The notes under the pieces were generated by a model, which made no database searches, had not been told where the DNA came from, and saw only the letters and a list, made by a program, of their open reading frames with translations. This document shows, in pieces, positions 38,101 through 49,200 of a stretch of DNA of 64,000 nt. Numbering within the stretch: the stretch's first letter is position 1; each line of letters starts with the position of its first letter. Position numbers and translations under genes: made by a program. This DNA is from Phytoseiulus persimilis (lineage: Eukaryota > Arthropoda > Arachnida > Mesostigmata > Phytoseiidae), in NCBI GenBank assembly GCA_037576195.1, contig CM075104.1, positions 2,486,775-2,550,774 of the forward strand, given 5' to 3'.

Positions 38101-38774
38101 CGCGGCGAACAAGTTCCGTAAGGAGAGCTCGAAGAAGGCTCTCGAAGTCGAGTGGAGGAGTTTCTTCGCGTCCGAGATTGTACGGTCGATGTCCAGCTTT
38201 ATCTGATCAAAGGTTTTTTCAATAAGGACAACGACGGTGGGGGCTTATACGACACTCGTGTTCGCTAAAGTATGGCGTTCAATTCCTCATCCCATGGCAG
38301 AAGTTCCATCTCGCTCTACCGAAGTCGCTGTAACGGAAATGAGTTTCTTCTCCCAAGTTTCGATTCGAATCAAAACGGCATCTTGGTGAGCACGGGCGAC
38401 CTCTATAGAAGAGTATCCAATGAAGACGTCAAATCTGGCTTCGAAGCGAATCAGGTTATTGTGCCACAAACCAGCGCAAGGCACAATGGATGTCGGGTTG
38501 AAGCTTAGGGAGCTGACGCAATCAGATTTCGGATCAGATTGTCTCGGGTTGTCATTTTCGGGACAGAACATCTTCTCCGAAGTAGAAGAGTTCGTTGGAC
38601 CGCTGGAGCGAGCCCTGGGCTGCCGCTGAGGAAGAAAATGGACTCCGGGAACGTCACGGAGAAATTATTCAGGGAGGGGTGACATGTTCCAGGAGTACTC
38701 CGCCTCCGCTCTGGCAAGCTCATGTACATTTTGCCCCCCCCCTCCCTACGGATTCGTCACGCGAACTCAATCCC

Positions 38775-38790
38775 AGCAAGGGCTCATCAA
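38775..38790. repeat. Target site duplication (left) of SINE
   Basis: AGCAAGGGCTCATCAA occurs here and again, perfectly, at 39035-39050. The length and position fit target-primed reverse transcription. Confidence 0.85.
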
Positions 38791-39034
38791 CGCCTCGGGT
38801 GCCACGCTAGGCTAGCAATCGCGGGTTCGATCCCCGGCCGACAACAAAAATTTCGTATGTGGTGAAAAGAGGAGTTGATTTATATCAGAATTAAATCTGA
38901 ACCATCTTAAGACCCAAGCCCACCGCCCGCAATGGGATTTGCGAGGCGATAGGGAGTGTTACTGAAGCAATACCGAAAGGTGATCCCGGGACACTTCTTA
39001 GGGCTGGCTGAGAGGTTCAGCCGGAAAACAAAGA
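38791..39034 (+). mobile_element. tRNA-derived SINE
   Basis: This 244-bp element is flanked by a perfect 16-bp duplication. The head contains the RNA polymerase III B box GGTTCGATCCC (38824-38834) followed by the CGGC-type arm expected after a tRNA T-loop. The A box is not clear, so the copy may lack a few bases at its 5' end. After the tRNA-like head come an A/T-rich body and a 106-bp 3' block (38929-39034) ending in an A-rich tail (GGAAAACAAAG). That block recurs at 47431-47536 with about six differences. It would depend on a LINE enzyme for movement. No host tRNA was identified as its source. Confidence 0.8.
38824..38834 (+). promoter_or_regulatory. RNA polymerase III B box of SINE
   Basis: GGTTCGATCCC matches the B-box consensus GGTTCGANNCC exactly. 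It supports internal pol III transcription of the SINE. The matching A box could not be placed with confidence. Confidence 0.75.
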
Positions 39035-39050
39035 AGCAAGGGCTCATCAA
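39035..39050. repeat. Target site duplication (right) of SINE
   Basis: This is a perfect copy of 38775-38790 and marks the 3' end of the SINE. Confidence 0.85.
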
Positions 39051-40880
39051 GACCAGCGCCGATCGGCCGGAATTCACAGTAGCTCACGATCCGAACCCTT
39101 CTTCAACCACGTTTCCTCCACCCTATCTCCCCTTGTCCCCGCTTTTCCGCGCTTACTCCCTTCTGCCCCTGGGAAACTTTTGTGTTCCCATTAGGAGCCC
39201 GCCTGAGAACCTGCTCCGATATGTTCCCGAATCCATTTCCGGTTCCTTTGAAAATTCTTCGTCGTTCCTCCCCGAAGTTGGCTTCTGATCGCACTTGGCG
39301 ACTCTCCCCTCAGTGTTCATGACGGCCTTCGGTCCGAATCGCTCCGTCTCCCTCATCTCTTCGGACCCGTCGAGTTCCTATTCCGGCAGCAACAAACATG
39401 CGAAAAGAGTGACGTCGAGAGTCTACCCCGGAGCTCCTGGCCCTCTGCCGATGGAGGAATCGGACAGCAGAGAATGTCTCCGTCACGACGCGAGGACTGA
39501 GACGATGCCACGTGTACGACGCCAACAGAGCCAGTTGATTTGATTTGCATTAGAAGGACCTCGTAACGCCAAACTTCCCCGGTCTAAATCTTTTCACGAT
39601 ACGTCCCTGTTCTGATCCTACACTATCTCGTCTTCTTCGCCGACGATGTCGACGGCTGTGCCGCTGGCATCGCTGATGGCGCGACGGCGGCAGTCGCATA
39701 TAGTGAGATAAAAATAACTTGAATAGCAGCGAAAAAACCGTTGGCAGTCTCGTAGGCTCGAATTTCTCCCTCGGGGTCGCTAGCGACCGAGCGGATAGAT
39801 GGATAGACCGAGGGCCGAACGCCGCGCACCGAGACAGGTAGGTGGAGCCAAAATATTTGAAACTGTGAACAAATACTCCGTGAGTATGAGGAACCGAGGA
39901 ATTCCTTGGGTCCCCGCTTTCGAGAGGATGAATAGAGACGCTCTCTTCGAGGGGGACCAAGTCAAAAATGCTCGCTAACTGGCTCTCGTTGCTCGTGCCC
40001 CGCATACACTGGAAGCGCTTCTGCTCCACGACAACAGTCAAATCTTCCATCGACGACGTACTCCAGATTTTTACAGCAGACTTTTCCGCTCGCGTCACGA
40101 CTCGCGACTCATGAGTCGCGAGTCGAGCATTGTGTTCCCGAGAACGGCGAGATTGCCGAAGCTCATTCGAAGTCAATCCCAAAAAACTCTCCAACGCAGA
40201 CGAACCGCTCCCGGCAAGTGTGCCTTGCTCCGAAGGCCTCCACCGGTCACAGTGACAAAAACTCCGAACTCAACTCCGTCCTCTTCTTCTAAATTCTCGC
40301 TGTGGACCGGCAGCTTCTTATTGGGAATCGTGGCGTTCCCAATCTCGTTAGCACGTTTATGAAAACCGACTCGATCAAAGCACCGTCAATAGAATGGGAA
40401 CGGCGGTTGAGTGGGAAACCTCATAGCAGGGAGCTCCCCTCTCTGTCCGGGAGTGAAATCAGGCAGGAGCACAAGTTTTTTTCTCCCTGCGCTGAGACTC
40501 CCGTCGACGCAGATTCTTTTCTCTTGGTTATTGTCGTAGCGATAACAATACGAACGGAGCAAAGGCTGCTGCGGAATTGGAAACAACCAGTTTCAGGAAC
40601 GACTCTCAACGAAAACAACCTCGGATTCGCCCCAGCCTGCTCTGCTAAAAGCGCGCACTCAAGCTCGACATCCGGACTTTCCTGCCTGCTCATCCACACG
40701 CTGTGCTTGGGGAGCGAAGCGAAAACTCGCAGCACACCTGAGACAATCAAGCCCGTCGAAGCGCTCGAACAAGTGCCGAGGTCTTGGTCGAGCTATCACA
40801 GTAACGCGTACGGCGGAAGATTCGCGCGAGCTCGGGGCCAACGATGTTGCTCGTTTTGCAGTGTCAACCCGCGCGGTCTA

Positions 40881-40941
40881 GCACATTTTGGCGCGAACAT
40901 TTTTGGCGCAACGGACATTTGGGCGAAGATTCAGATGAAGC
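40881..40941. repeat. TTTTGGCGC inverted repeat, left arm
   Basis: The arm contains ACATTTTGGCGCGAACATTT and then TTGGCGCAACGGACATTTGGGCG, that is, three subrepeats of a roughly 15-20-bp unit, followed by AGATTCAGATGAAGC. The reverse complement of 41711-41796 reads closely the same and ends AGATTCGCATGAAGC. Confidence 0.5.
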
Positions 40942-41710
40942 ACCCAGGAGACATCGGAACAGTATTGTTCAGTAGCTATCGACGTATCATGTGGCGAATG
41001 TGACCACCGGAGCTTTCATCGATAGTCTCCGTTACCGCATGCACGAGGAAGTTCGCTCAAAAAGCTCAGTTCGAGAGTTACTCGCTCTCAAATGCGCAGG
41101 TGCCGTCGGTGCAGACTCGGCAGTAATTCTCAGTAGAATAACGCATTGAAGCATGAGCTCCCGATCGGAATGTTGACGTACGCTGTGAGAACAGCGTGGT
41201 ACTCGATCGTAACGAATTTCACGATGTCCACAGCTATCACTTGTCTATCTAAGCGACGGACTCGTGGTCCCACAGCCCACTCTCATTGGTGATCGCCCGA
41301 AAGCTGTCCACATCTTATTGACCCTCATGGAAAGAACTGACATCGGGATCTCTCAAAGCGGTTCGATTCCTTTTATGAACAGTTTCAACCGCGAGCGGAA
41401 ATTGTGAAGCATATTTCAAGGACCTTAGACTTCGGTTGATGAAATCGGTCCCGACCGAGTCACACACTGTTCTCTCAGCGCACATTGATATGCCTACCGC
41501 GAGATCATGCTCCACTGCAATCTATTGCAGCCTGAATCGAGGAAAAAGAAAAGTTTGGAGCCGCTTCTGCACCGACAACACCTGGATATTTGAAGCCAAG
41601 CAACGATAGGTGTGGGCGATTCGAGCGAAATTTTCCAAGAATGCTGCAACGGAAACTATAGGGTATAGATAAAAGCTCTGATGGTTTCATGCATCGCAAA
41701 AAAGCATCGG

Positions 41711-41796
41711 TAGCTCATTTGAGCTTCATGCGAATCTGCGCCGAAATTTCCTGCGCGAAAACGTCCTGCGCCAAAATGTTTGCGCCAAAATCTCTG
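41711..41796. repeat. TTTTGGCGC inverted repeat, right arm
   Basis: This is the inverted partner of 40881-40941, about 770 bp away. It has four GGCGC/GCGCC subrepeats. The pair may be the ends of a non-autonomous DNA transposon or two separate copies of one repeat. No target duplication was found. Confidence 0.5.
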
Positions 41797-44700
41797 GGCC
41801 CGATCCCACCCACGAGGCAGTTGAGTGTTCAGATTTGTTTGGCCCGGGCTGCAAATCAGCTCCGACGCAACCCACGAGATCATCTGAGAATCAGCGGGAG
41901 GCCTCGAGAGAAGATTCCGGGCTCGGCTCAGTTCTCGTAGCGGCTCCTCCCGGAGAACACGTGGCGACTAGAAGGCTTTGGGAGCACTCGTTGAATCAAA
42001 AACGTGACTTTCATGAGACAAACTCGATGAGGGGCACCAGACTGGAAGCTTCGACGAAGTAGAATCAGTTAGGGCAGAAGTCTACACGTTTCTCGCGGGC
42101 TTACGTTTGACTGGCAGTCACTGTGACATGGCTGACATCTCCGGATGAAAGTGTAATCGGGATGAACGCTCCGTCAATGATCATGACTAATGACTCTCCG
42201 TTTAGCAGTGGAGATGTTTTGGAGATGAGCCAGGGTCGCTACATGAAGTCGCCATCATTGGCATCGTGGAGCCGCGTAGTGGAGTAGTAATGACCAGAGG
42301 AGGTTCTCGCGTGGCATCTGTCCGAGACGGGTGGTTTCTCCTGCGTTGAGGTTGACAAACGTCTGAGTGATCTTTCTGTAAGTTCCTCATCCAGAGCGAG
42401 GAATCCCGGGAGTCTGAATACGGGAGTCCGAGAAGATGGACTTGGGCACGATCGAACGAACGACCGTCACAGACTTCGCCGAAGGCGGCCAACTCTCTCT
42501 GAGAGTGAACGGGAGAGGACGATGTTCGATAAGGACAGACAAAGACAGTCGGGATTGAAATCGAAACGAGTCCCTCCTCTCCGAGATGACAGAATTCTCA
42601 TACGCTCCCAGACCTCTCAGTTACTGCAGCCACCATCACCACTGCGAGCGGACGCGGCGCTTCCATCTCCTTCCTTGTGGGTGCCAGTTGAATTTTTGCA
42701 CTTTTTTCTCGCTGGCTTCTTCCGGTCTTCGATTCTTTTCTCCGCTCTGCGGGGTAAGGTTCCCCGGGGTGGAGCTTCGAGAAACTTTGGCCTTGGCTCA
42801 AATCGTCTGAAACTCCAGCCGAGGAACTCTACGTCAGACAGTCATCTCCTCAGACGCGAGGCCTAGACACGCTCTGATTACGGATTGCAGGGAGGCGCAC
42901 AACAAGTATGGGCGCTACGGTTCTCCTGCACGCGGCTCGGATAAGTGCTGCCTTCTTGCTGGCAGGATCCGGCTCAGCAGCGCTCGACCGTCCACTTTTT
43001 GAAGCCCCCACAAACGACAAGAGCAGACAACTGTCCCGCTGATTAGTTCCCATCTTTTGGTGTTTCGACCGGGGAAATTGCCCCTTTGGAACCGATCGAA
43101 AACAGAAGAACCGGTCGGCGCTGTTCCGTCGCGCGAACAACCGGCTCAAGATTGGAGGAGAATTTCGGACGCCTTCTCGTTGAGCCACAGATAAAGTGAG
43201 CATGCCGGGAAGCTTTGTTCGCCATCAACTCCGAATCCTGGGAATCGCACTCGTGGAATTGCTTCTGAATCAAGTGATAAACCCATCTTAATTTGCTGCT
43301 GTCTCGATTTTCTCCCGGGGGAAATCGCAGCCTGAGGAATGCAGCGTCACCGAGATCAAGGTACAGAGATTACTGTCTGAATCTCTGGAGATGTCTCTTC
43401 TGGTGATTCATGGGAACGCGGGCTAAAGTCACCCGAAGCCAGGTCTGGCTAATACGTTAGCAGTGAGAATACAGGTTCCGCGGGAATTGCAGGCCGCGCG
43501 TGGCCATGATGGAAAGGGCACAGGCGGTAGGTCGGGATGTGGGTGTTTTTTCCGCGGGTTTGCACACGCCATCGCTGGAGAATGTTTCCGCAGTAACATT
43601 TACGTCTAAGTAGAGCTGCCCCGCGTTTTCGCTCGATCGAGAGAAACGATTCCTCGTCGATATCCATGCGGAGAGCCGGAAAATTCTCCTGGAGGGGGAG
43701 GCGCTTTGCCGTAGGGCAATTAACGGAGACCGACGTCGATTCTCCTTTGAAGGCAAACTCTCGAGTGGATCGGAGCATCCCGAGTCGTGAGAATCCATTC
43801 GTGTCTACTGATGTGGCCTCGAAGCAGGCTCGCGGAACAGCTGGAGGCTTTCGCTATGATATTTCGTCCATGGAAATCGGTTTCCCTGGGCATCGGCGGT
43901 AGTTTTCGTTGATTTCCCTTGCACTGTTCTCTCGAAAATTCGTCGCAGCGGGGATGAGGATTTCGCGCTCCATGTAGTTTCAAGTGTCATAATTCTCAGC
44001 AGAGTGAGAAGAACCTTTGGAAGGGGATCCCAGAGGAGAGACCGAGCATTCTTCTCGGCGGTAGCTCCCCGAGTCGGATTCTCCCGCCTCGACAGCTTGA
44101 ATGCCCTATCAGCCCTGTGGTGGGATTCGCTGCGTCGTCTTCCATCATTCGATTTAATTTTCCCCTTCAAACAAAATCTGTGGAGACACGTATTCGGCGG
44201 AATACGTGATTGTGAACCATTTCCGTTCCGAGGAGAATGTGGAGCTTCTCGCGAACTTACTCGCCGCTGTCGAGATGCCTTTGCTGAGCTCTTCAAAGGG
44301 GTGAAACGTGTTTATTAGATTCTGCTTGATCTGATTATCAGGTACACGGCTTTCCGAGCAGCTCGAAGCGTGCACAGCGGACGAGCTCGGAACGGTGAGG
44401 ATCGAGGAATATCGAAGAAAAGAAGACGAAGTACAACGAATATCCCAGCTCAACGAGTACGATGGAGTTTGTTGGGAGGAGGACGGAGTTTGCGTTTGAG
44501 AGTCTGGGCAGGTCCCGCTGACTGTTGCGCTTTATCAGATTCGGGGATTCCACTCGGTGACCTCGTTGAGCGTTGTTCGCAACGAGCGCAACGTGGTCGG
44601 TCTCGTGATATGAGCCTCCAAAATTGTGTTCAGAATCGATTGGAGTGCTCTTGAGTCGTTAGATGCAGGAAGTTCACCGCCACTTAGCCGCTATGACCCG

Positions 44701-47177
44701 CGTTTCGGCCAGACGATCGAAGCCGGCGAGCGGTTTTGATCATTAGTGTATTCTCCAACCGACGCAGCCTCGATCGGAGCGATATTTCCCTCCTATCAGT
44801 TCGTTTCTGTGTGCCGCGCGAAAGAGACCTCGACCCGAGGACACGAGGTTTCGTCTTACACGGAACTCCAGTTCAGAGGAGGTCGTCCCCAACAGGGAGC
44901 CATCCCTGACTTCCAAACTGGCAGGACAAACGATACAACGGGGAGGTCGAAGTCGTGTTTCAGCCGGTGCGACTTTTGAAAATTTCAAAGCACGCTGAGC
45001 TCGTACTCCGCTCGACGAAGCCCGACAGAGCGCTGTTTGTATCACGTACAAAAGCGATCTACACAGGAAATTCCGCTCGAGGGTTGGGCTCCCGCTACGG
45101 AACGCTGTCATCGCGCGCGGGAACTCGACGATATGTAGAACGAAACCGCTCTCGTCTGATCCGGAATCAACGTAAGCGAGACACGTGGGCGGAAATTTCC
45201 TTCGGTGGGACAAGGCTGCTCGACTTCCTCAACGGGGACCGGGATCAGATTGAAAAACATGAGCCCCGCTCTGACTTCCCGCATCGGAACTGTCATCGAG
45301 CGACGGCGGCTCGCGTATTTTGCTCCAACGGAAGATACGGCGGAATCCCAGAGGACTCGCCCGGCAACAGGGAGACACACGGGCATGATTTCGATCGGAA
45401 CCCGTTCCGACTCAAGTGACTGCGAGCCAATCCTGACCCGGCTCAAACGAAGGATCCCGCTGCGGGAAGCGCGCGCCGCTCTTTTTTATGAACGCGAGGT
45501 CTCGAACGCCTCTCTATTCCGCTTCGCGCATGATGCAGCCGGCGCAGGGAACGTTTTTTTGTTGGAGAAGGCGAATAAACACGACTCCCGCACGTGCGTT
45601 CGCCGGGCGGTTCTTCCGCGGCAGAGACCTTCCCGTCCGATGATCATCTCCCAGGAGCAGTTTCCCAAACGCTGTCGTCCGCGGAGTCACGCGCAGCGCG
45701 GAAGAGTTCGCTATTTAAGCGATCCAGACACCACGATCGGCAGCTCCTTACCATCGATTGCTCGCTCGCACGATTTCATTGGCAGTCAGAGGTTCCGATC
45801 GCTCGTTCCGCGGCGTTCGTGGCAAAATATTTGCAATCCGCCGGATTTCCGAACGCGGCGCTAATGTTCCGCGCGAGCTATTCGGGAGGGCCGTCGCAAA
45901 AACCAGCTGATAATGCAAAGAGCTCACCAGTCTCCACTATATAGAGCTGCTGCTGTTGCCATCCCCGCCGCGGAAGGCAGAAACAAATCTCCTCTAAATG
46001 AGCTTTCAAACCGGAAGGACATCATAGACGTTTCCTGTAAGCCGCCTCATGTGCGCCCGGGTCGCAGTGCGGCTTCTAGGAAGTCCCTGATGACGAACTC
46101 AGTTTCGGTTTCTGCGGAGGTCCTGATGACAGACTTGGCTGGTTTGAAGCTGGGTGACGTCCAATCTGTCACAGAGTTCAGCGAGCTCCGGTTGTTTGGC
46201 GCTCTTGATGGGGATCCTTGCTCAGCAGTCGGTCGATAGCGAGCACGTTTCACAACCTTGCGGTCTATCGCCATTCTCTGCTTGACTGCATTTCCCCCGT
46301 GGAACTTGACACAATGTAGCGGGGCACCTGGTTCGCTTGTTTTCCACTCGATTGCTCGCAATTGTTCGATCGTTTCAGAGGCACAAATGAGGGCCCCGAC
46401 ACAAACTGTTTGTTCCGCGGCTCGGAGTCGGAAAAATCGGCGGCAGGGAGCGCAGGAAACATCAGATCGATGGGCCTCCCAAGTCACCTGGGCTATGGCG
46501 CCAGATGTAATCCAGCGATCGTCGAAGCCGCGGTTCTGAATGAAGCTGGGCCGATCTGAGCTCGGTGGCGAAACCCGACCCATGACAAAATCGGATCGAG
46601 TCCTCGATGAGCCACCTTGTAAGGACGTACTTGGCTTTGTCTACGACTTGTGAAGATCTCCCCTCCCCATGCCTGTCGCAGAAATTGCTACCATCGATTC
46701 CAGCTGCGAGGAACAGAATGATGACATTGGAATTGAAGCCTCTGAAATGTGTGTAATTTTCTTCCCAGCGACCCCCTCTTCTCTTGCTCCGCTCCTCTCT
46801 GAGACTCCTCGCGAAGAATCTCCCGAGCGAGGCTCTCGGTTGGCAAGGTCACTCGACGATGTTTGGAAGGATAACGTGCACCTCGATATCAGAGCGTGGG
46901 TCAGGTTCTCTGCCGATTCTGGAGCCGGCGACTCTCGCAATTTAAAGCTCGTCGAAGCGTGGCCGAAGAGAGAATAGCTCCTTCAACCCTCGCGTTGGTG
47001 GTATAGCCAGCGGCCCGCAATCCGCGCAGGCCTCTCCAATATCGAATCCCGCGAAGCCGTCTCGCAGGTGTGTCTGTCGTAGCGGAATATTTCGAGGAGA
47101 TTCGACGACTCTCGGCCAATTCCCTCGTATTTGCCCGGAGTTAATGTGGTCAACACTCGTTATCATCCGAATTTCAG

Positions 47178-47399
47178 ATGACACGATACATACTCGTGAA
47201 CACATTCGCTGACGATGGATCGACAAACAACGGCATGCTAGAACTTCAGGCTCTGAACAGGAGGGAGGGAACGGTTCGGAGAGGAAGGGTATGTTGGTTT
47301 CGAATAACCGTGCCCGAAGCCCACGATATCTTGATGAGGGAGGGGCAAATATACGAAATTGAAGAACTGATGCGACACTTGATTGACAACAACAAATAG
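47178..47399 (+). CDS. Small ORF or terminal exon, unknown function
   Basis: This 73-residue frame starts at an ATG directly after TCCGAATTTCAG, which could be a splice acceptor, so it may be a last exon rather than a complete gene. The frame is closed 5' by a TAA about 36 nt upstream. The peptide is well mixed and contains strands and helices in appearance (RRGRVCWFRITVPEAHDILM, then an acidic helix IYEIEELMRHLI). It lacks the Ser/Arg-rich look of most chance frames here. I do not recognise a family. A SINE has landed 17 bp after the stop codon, which would place it in the 3' UTR if the gene is real. It could still be a chance frame or a relic of a mobile element. Confidence 0.35.
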   Translation: MTRYILVNTFADDGSTNNGMLELQALNRREGTVRRGRVCWFRITVPEAHDILMREGQIYEIEELMRHLIDNNK

Positions 47400-47416
47400 T
47401 TCGGATTTAGCCGCAC

Positions 47417-47430
47417 AGCATACAGTTCAC
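47417..47430. repeat. Target site duplication (left) of truncated SINE
   Basis: AGCATACAGTTCAC occurs here and again at 47537-47550. Confidence 0.85.
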
Positions 47431-47536
47431 GGCAATGGGATTTGCGAGGCGATAGGGAGTGTCACTGAAGCAATACCGAAAGGTGAATCCGGGACACTTC
47501 TGAGGGCTGGCTGAGAGGTTCAGCCGAAAAACAAAA
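47431..47536 (+). mobile_element. 5'-truncated SINE copy
   Basis: This 106-bp element is bounded by a perfect 14-bp duplication. It matches the last 106 bp of the SINE at 38791-39034 with about six differences and ends in the A-rich tail CCGAAAAACAAAA. It lacks the tRNA-like head and B box, as expected for an incomplete reverse transcript. Alternatively, this block is the tail of a LINE that the SINE shares. Confidence 0.85.
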
Positions 47537-47550
47537 AGCATACAGTTCAC
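47537..47550. repeat. Target site duplication (right) of truncated SINE
   Basis: This is a perfect copy of 47417-47430. Confidence 0.85.
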
Positions 47551-48178
47551 ATCACGGCCGAGCCTCAAGAAGCATCGAATATACAGAGGATGGAGGAACT
47601 GCGTGGGCAACGGAATCCAAATGGGTACCAGGGTTATTCCGGTGATCCTGATGCTTTTGACCTCTGTCGCAAAGCTTCCTTCCAAATGTTCCCAAGCTCC
47701 AATCAGGATCGAAACGGGCGACAGGGCTAGCCCTCAAAGTACTCACAGCAGTGATTCTCAACCTGTTCTCGCCAACGCTGAGCAGAGGTAGTCTTGGCCC
47801 ATTGAAATCCCACGAATCCAGAGTGAGGTGGCGGACAAATCTGGCTCACCAGACGATGCTGAAGTTGATGAGGGATTTCGGGATTTCACCAAGCTCTATG
47901 ATGGCGATCGATTACACAAGATTCTAATCAATGTTGAGTAAAAGGCCGAAGTCCTCGTTGGTGAATATCCATAAACTATGACGTGACCTCGAAAAATCTC
48001 CCATGGTCCACCAAAAATCCGCTGTGGGCCAACTCGCTCCAGGTTGAGAATCATTGCTCCAGAGTGTTTCGCTTCAAACCAGTCTAGGTGGTCTAGTAAG
48101 TGCGCCCACTGATATCCAGACTGAGCTCATATCGTACTACTGGGGCCGATAATCTTGTATTGAGAATCCTTATTGTAA
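47551..48178. other. Stretch without a recognisable gene
   Basis: Nothing is recognised here. Frames are short (under 75 codons). The sequence leads into the conserved flank of the minisatellite. Confidence 0.5.
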
Positions 48179-48220
48179 CTCACCCAATCTCCCGACCCGC
48201 TTGAAGTTCGCTGCCTGCCG
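48179..48220. repeat. Conserved flank of the 17-bp repeat family, copy 1
   Basis: This 42-bp sequence starting CTCACCCAATCTCCCGA matches 57175-57216 with four mismatches. In both places it lies just before GTTGAC-type units in the same orientation. It appears to be a unique part of the same dispersed repeat. Confidence 0.7.
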
Positions 48221-48225
48221 ATGAG

Positions 48226-49200
48226 CCGTGACGCCACGGCCCAGTTGACGACAAAGCCCAGTTGACGCCACGGCTCAGTTGGCGACGAGGCCCCGTTGAC
48301 GCCACGGAACAGTTGACGGCGAGGCCCAATTGACGGCGAGGCCCAGTTGACGACGATGCCCAGTTGACGACGGAGCCCAGTTGACGGCGAGGCCCAGTTG
48401 ACTGCGGGGCCCAGTTGACGACGATGCCCAGTTGACGACGGAGCCCAGTTGACGGCGAGGCCCAGTTGACTGCGGGGCCCAGTTGACGACGAAGCCCAGT
48501 TGACGGCGAGGCCCAGTTGACGGCGAGGCCCAGTTGACGGCGAGGCCCAGTTGACGGCGAGGCCCAGTTGACGGCGAGGCCCAGTTGACGCCGCGGCCCA
48601 GTTGACGAGGAGGCTCAGTTGGCGACGAAGCCCAGTTGACGGCGAGGCCCAGTTGACTGCGGGGCCCAGTTGACGACGAAGCCCAGTTGACGGCGAGGCC
48701 CAGTTGACGGCGAGGCCCAGTTGACGGCGAGGCCCAGTTGACGGCGAGGCCCAGTTGACGCCGCGGCCCAGTTGACGAGGAGGCTCAGTTGGCGACGAGG
48801 CCCCGTTGACGCCACGGAACAGTTGACGGCGAGGCCCAATTGACGGCGAGGCCCAGTTGACGACGATGCCCAGTTGACGACGGAGCCCAGTTGACGGCGA
48901 GGCCCAGTTGACTGCGGGGCCCAGTTGACGACGAAGCCCAGTTGACGGCGAGGCCCAGTTGACGGCGAGGCCCAGTTGACGGCGAGGCCCAGTTGACGCC
49001 GCGGCCCAGTTGACGAGGAGGCCCAGTTGACGACGATGCCCGGTTGACGCCGCGGCTCAGTTGACGCCGCGGCCCAGTTGACGACGATGCCCGGTTGACG
49101 ACGATGCTCGGTTGACGCCGCGGCTCAGTTGACGGCGAGGCCCAGTTGACGGCGGGGCCCAGTTGACGACGAAGCCCAGTTGACGCCGCGGCCCGTTTGA
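48226..49200. repeat. 17-bp minisatellite, about 57 copies
   Basis: The unit is CCCAGTTGACGRCGAGG with variants at the last six positions. The phase holds at 17 bp through nearly the whole array. Variants are arranged in blocks: a segment starting GGCTCAGTTGGCGACGAGG occurs at 48272 and again exactly 510 bp (30 units) later, and a TGCGGGG-containing block repeats after 187 bp (11 units). The array has therefore grown by segmental duplication as well as single-unit slippage. Since 17 is not a multiple of 3, the open frames across it (such as 48615-48839, -) are by-products. The array degenerates at its right end into GCGGCCCGTTTGAG, a motif echoed at 49556. Confidence 0.95.

Larger units (their letters stand above)
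23261..38774. other. 15.5-kb stretch without a recognisable gene
   Basis: Apart from the small repeats listed separately (23636-23680, 24785-24900, 34588-34651, 35121-35195) I see no gene or RNA. The longest frames are 193 codons (32954-33535, -) and 182 codons (30357-30905, +), and neither has a recognisable motif. A run of cytosines lies near 38734. Confidence 0.5.
39051..47177. other. 8.1-kb stretch without a recognisable gene
   Basis: No domain-bearing ORF is seen. Long frames occur (233 codons at 40302-41003, +; 219 at 45205-45864, +; 214 at 39550-40194, -), but they overlap one another on opposite strands or lack motifs. The 45.4-46.3 kb part looks CG-rich, which favours long chance frames. 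An inverted pair of short repeats (40881-40941 and 41711-41796) is listed separately. Confidence 0.45.

Noticed and set aside
40302-41003. 233-codon ORF on the + strand
   Set aside because: It runs into the left TTTTGGCGC repeat arm and has no recognisable feature.
45205-45864. 219-codon ORF in CG-rich sequence
   Set aside because: Overlapped by other long frames in the same region; no motif.
48615-48839. ORFs with repeated RRQLG/NWA-type peptides in the minisatellite
   Set aside because: A 17-bp unit cycles through all three frames; the repeat peptide follows from the tandem DNA and is no evidence for a gene.
48226-49200. CRISPR-like direct repeats
   Set aside because: Units are contiguous at 17 bp with no spacers, and the genome is eukaryotic.
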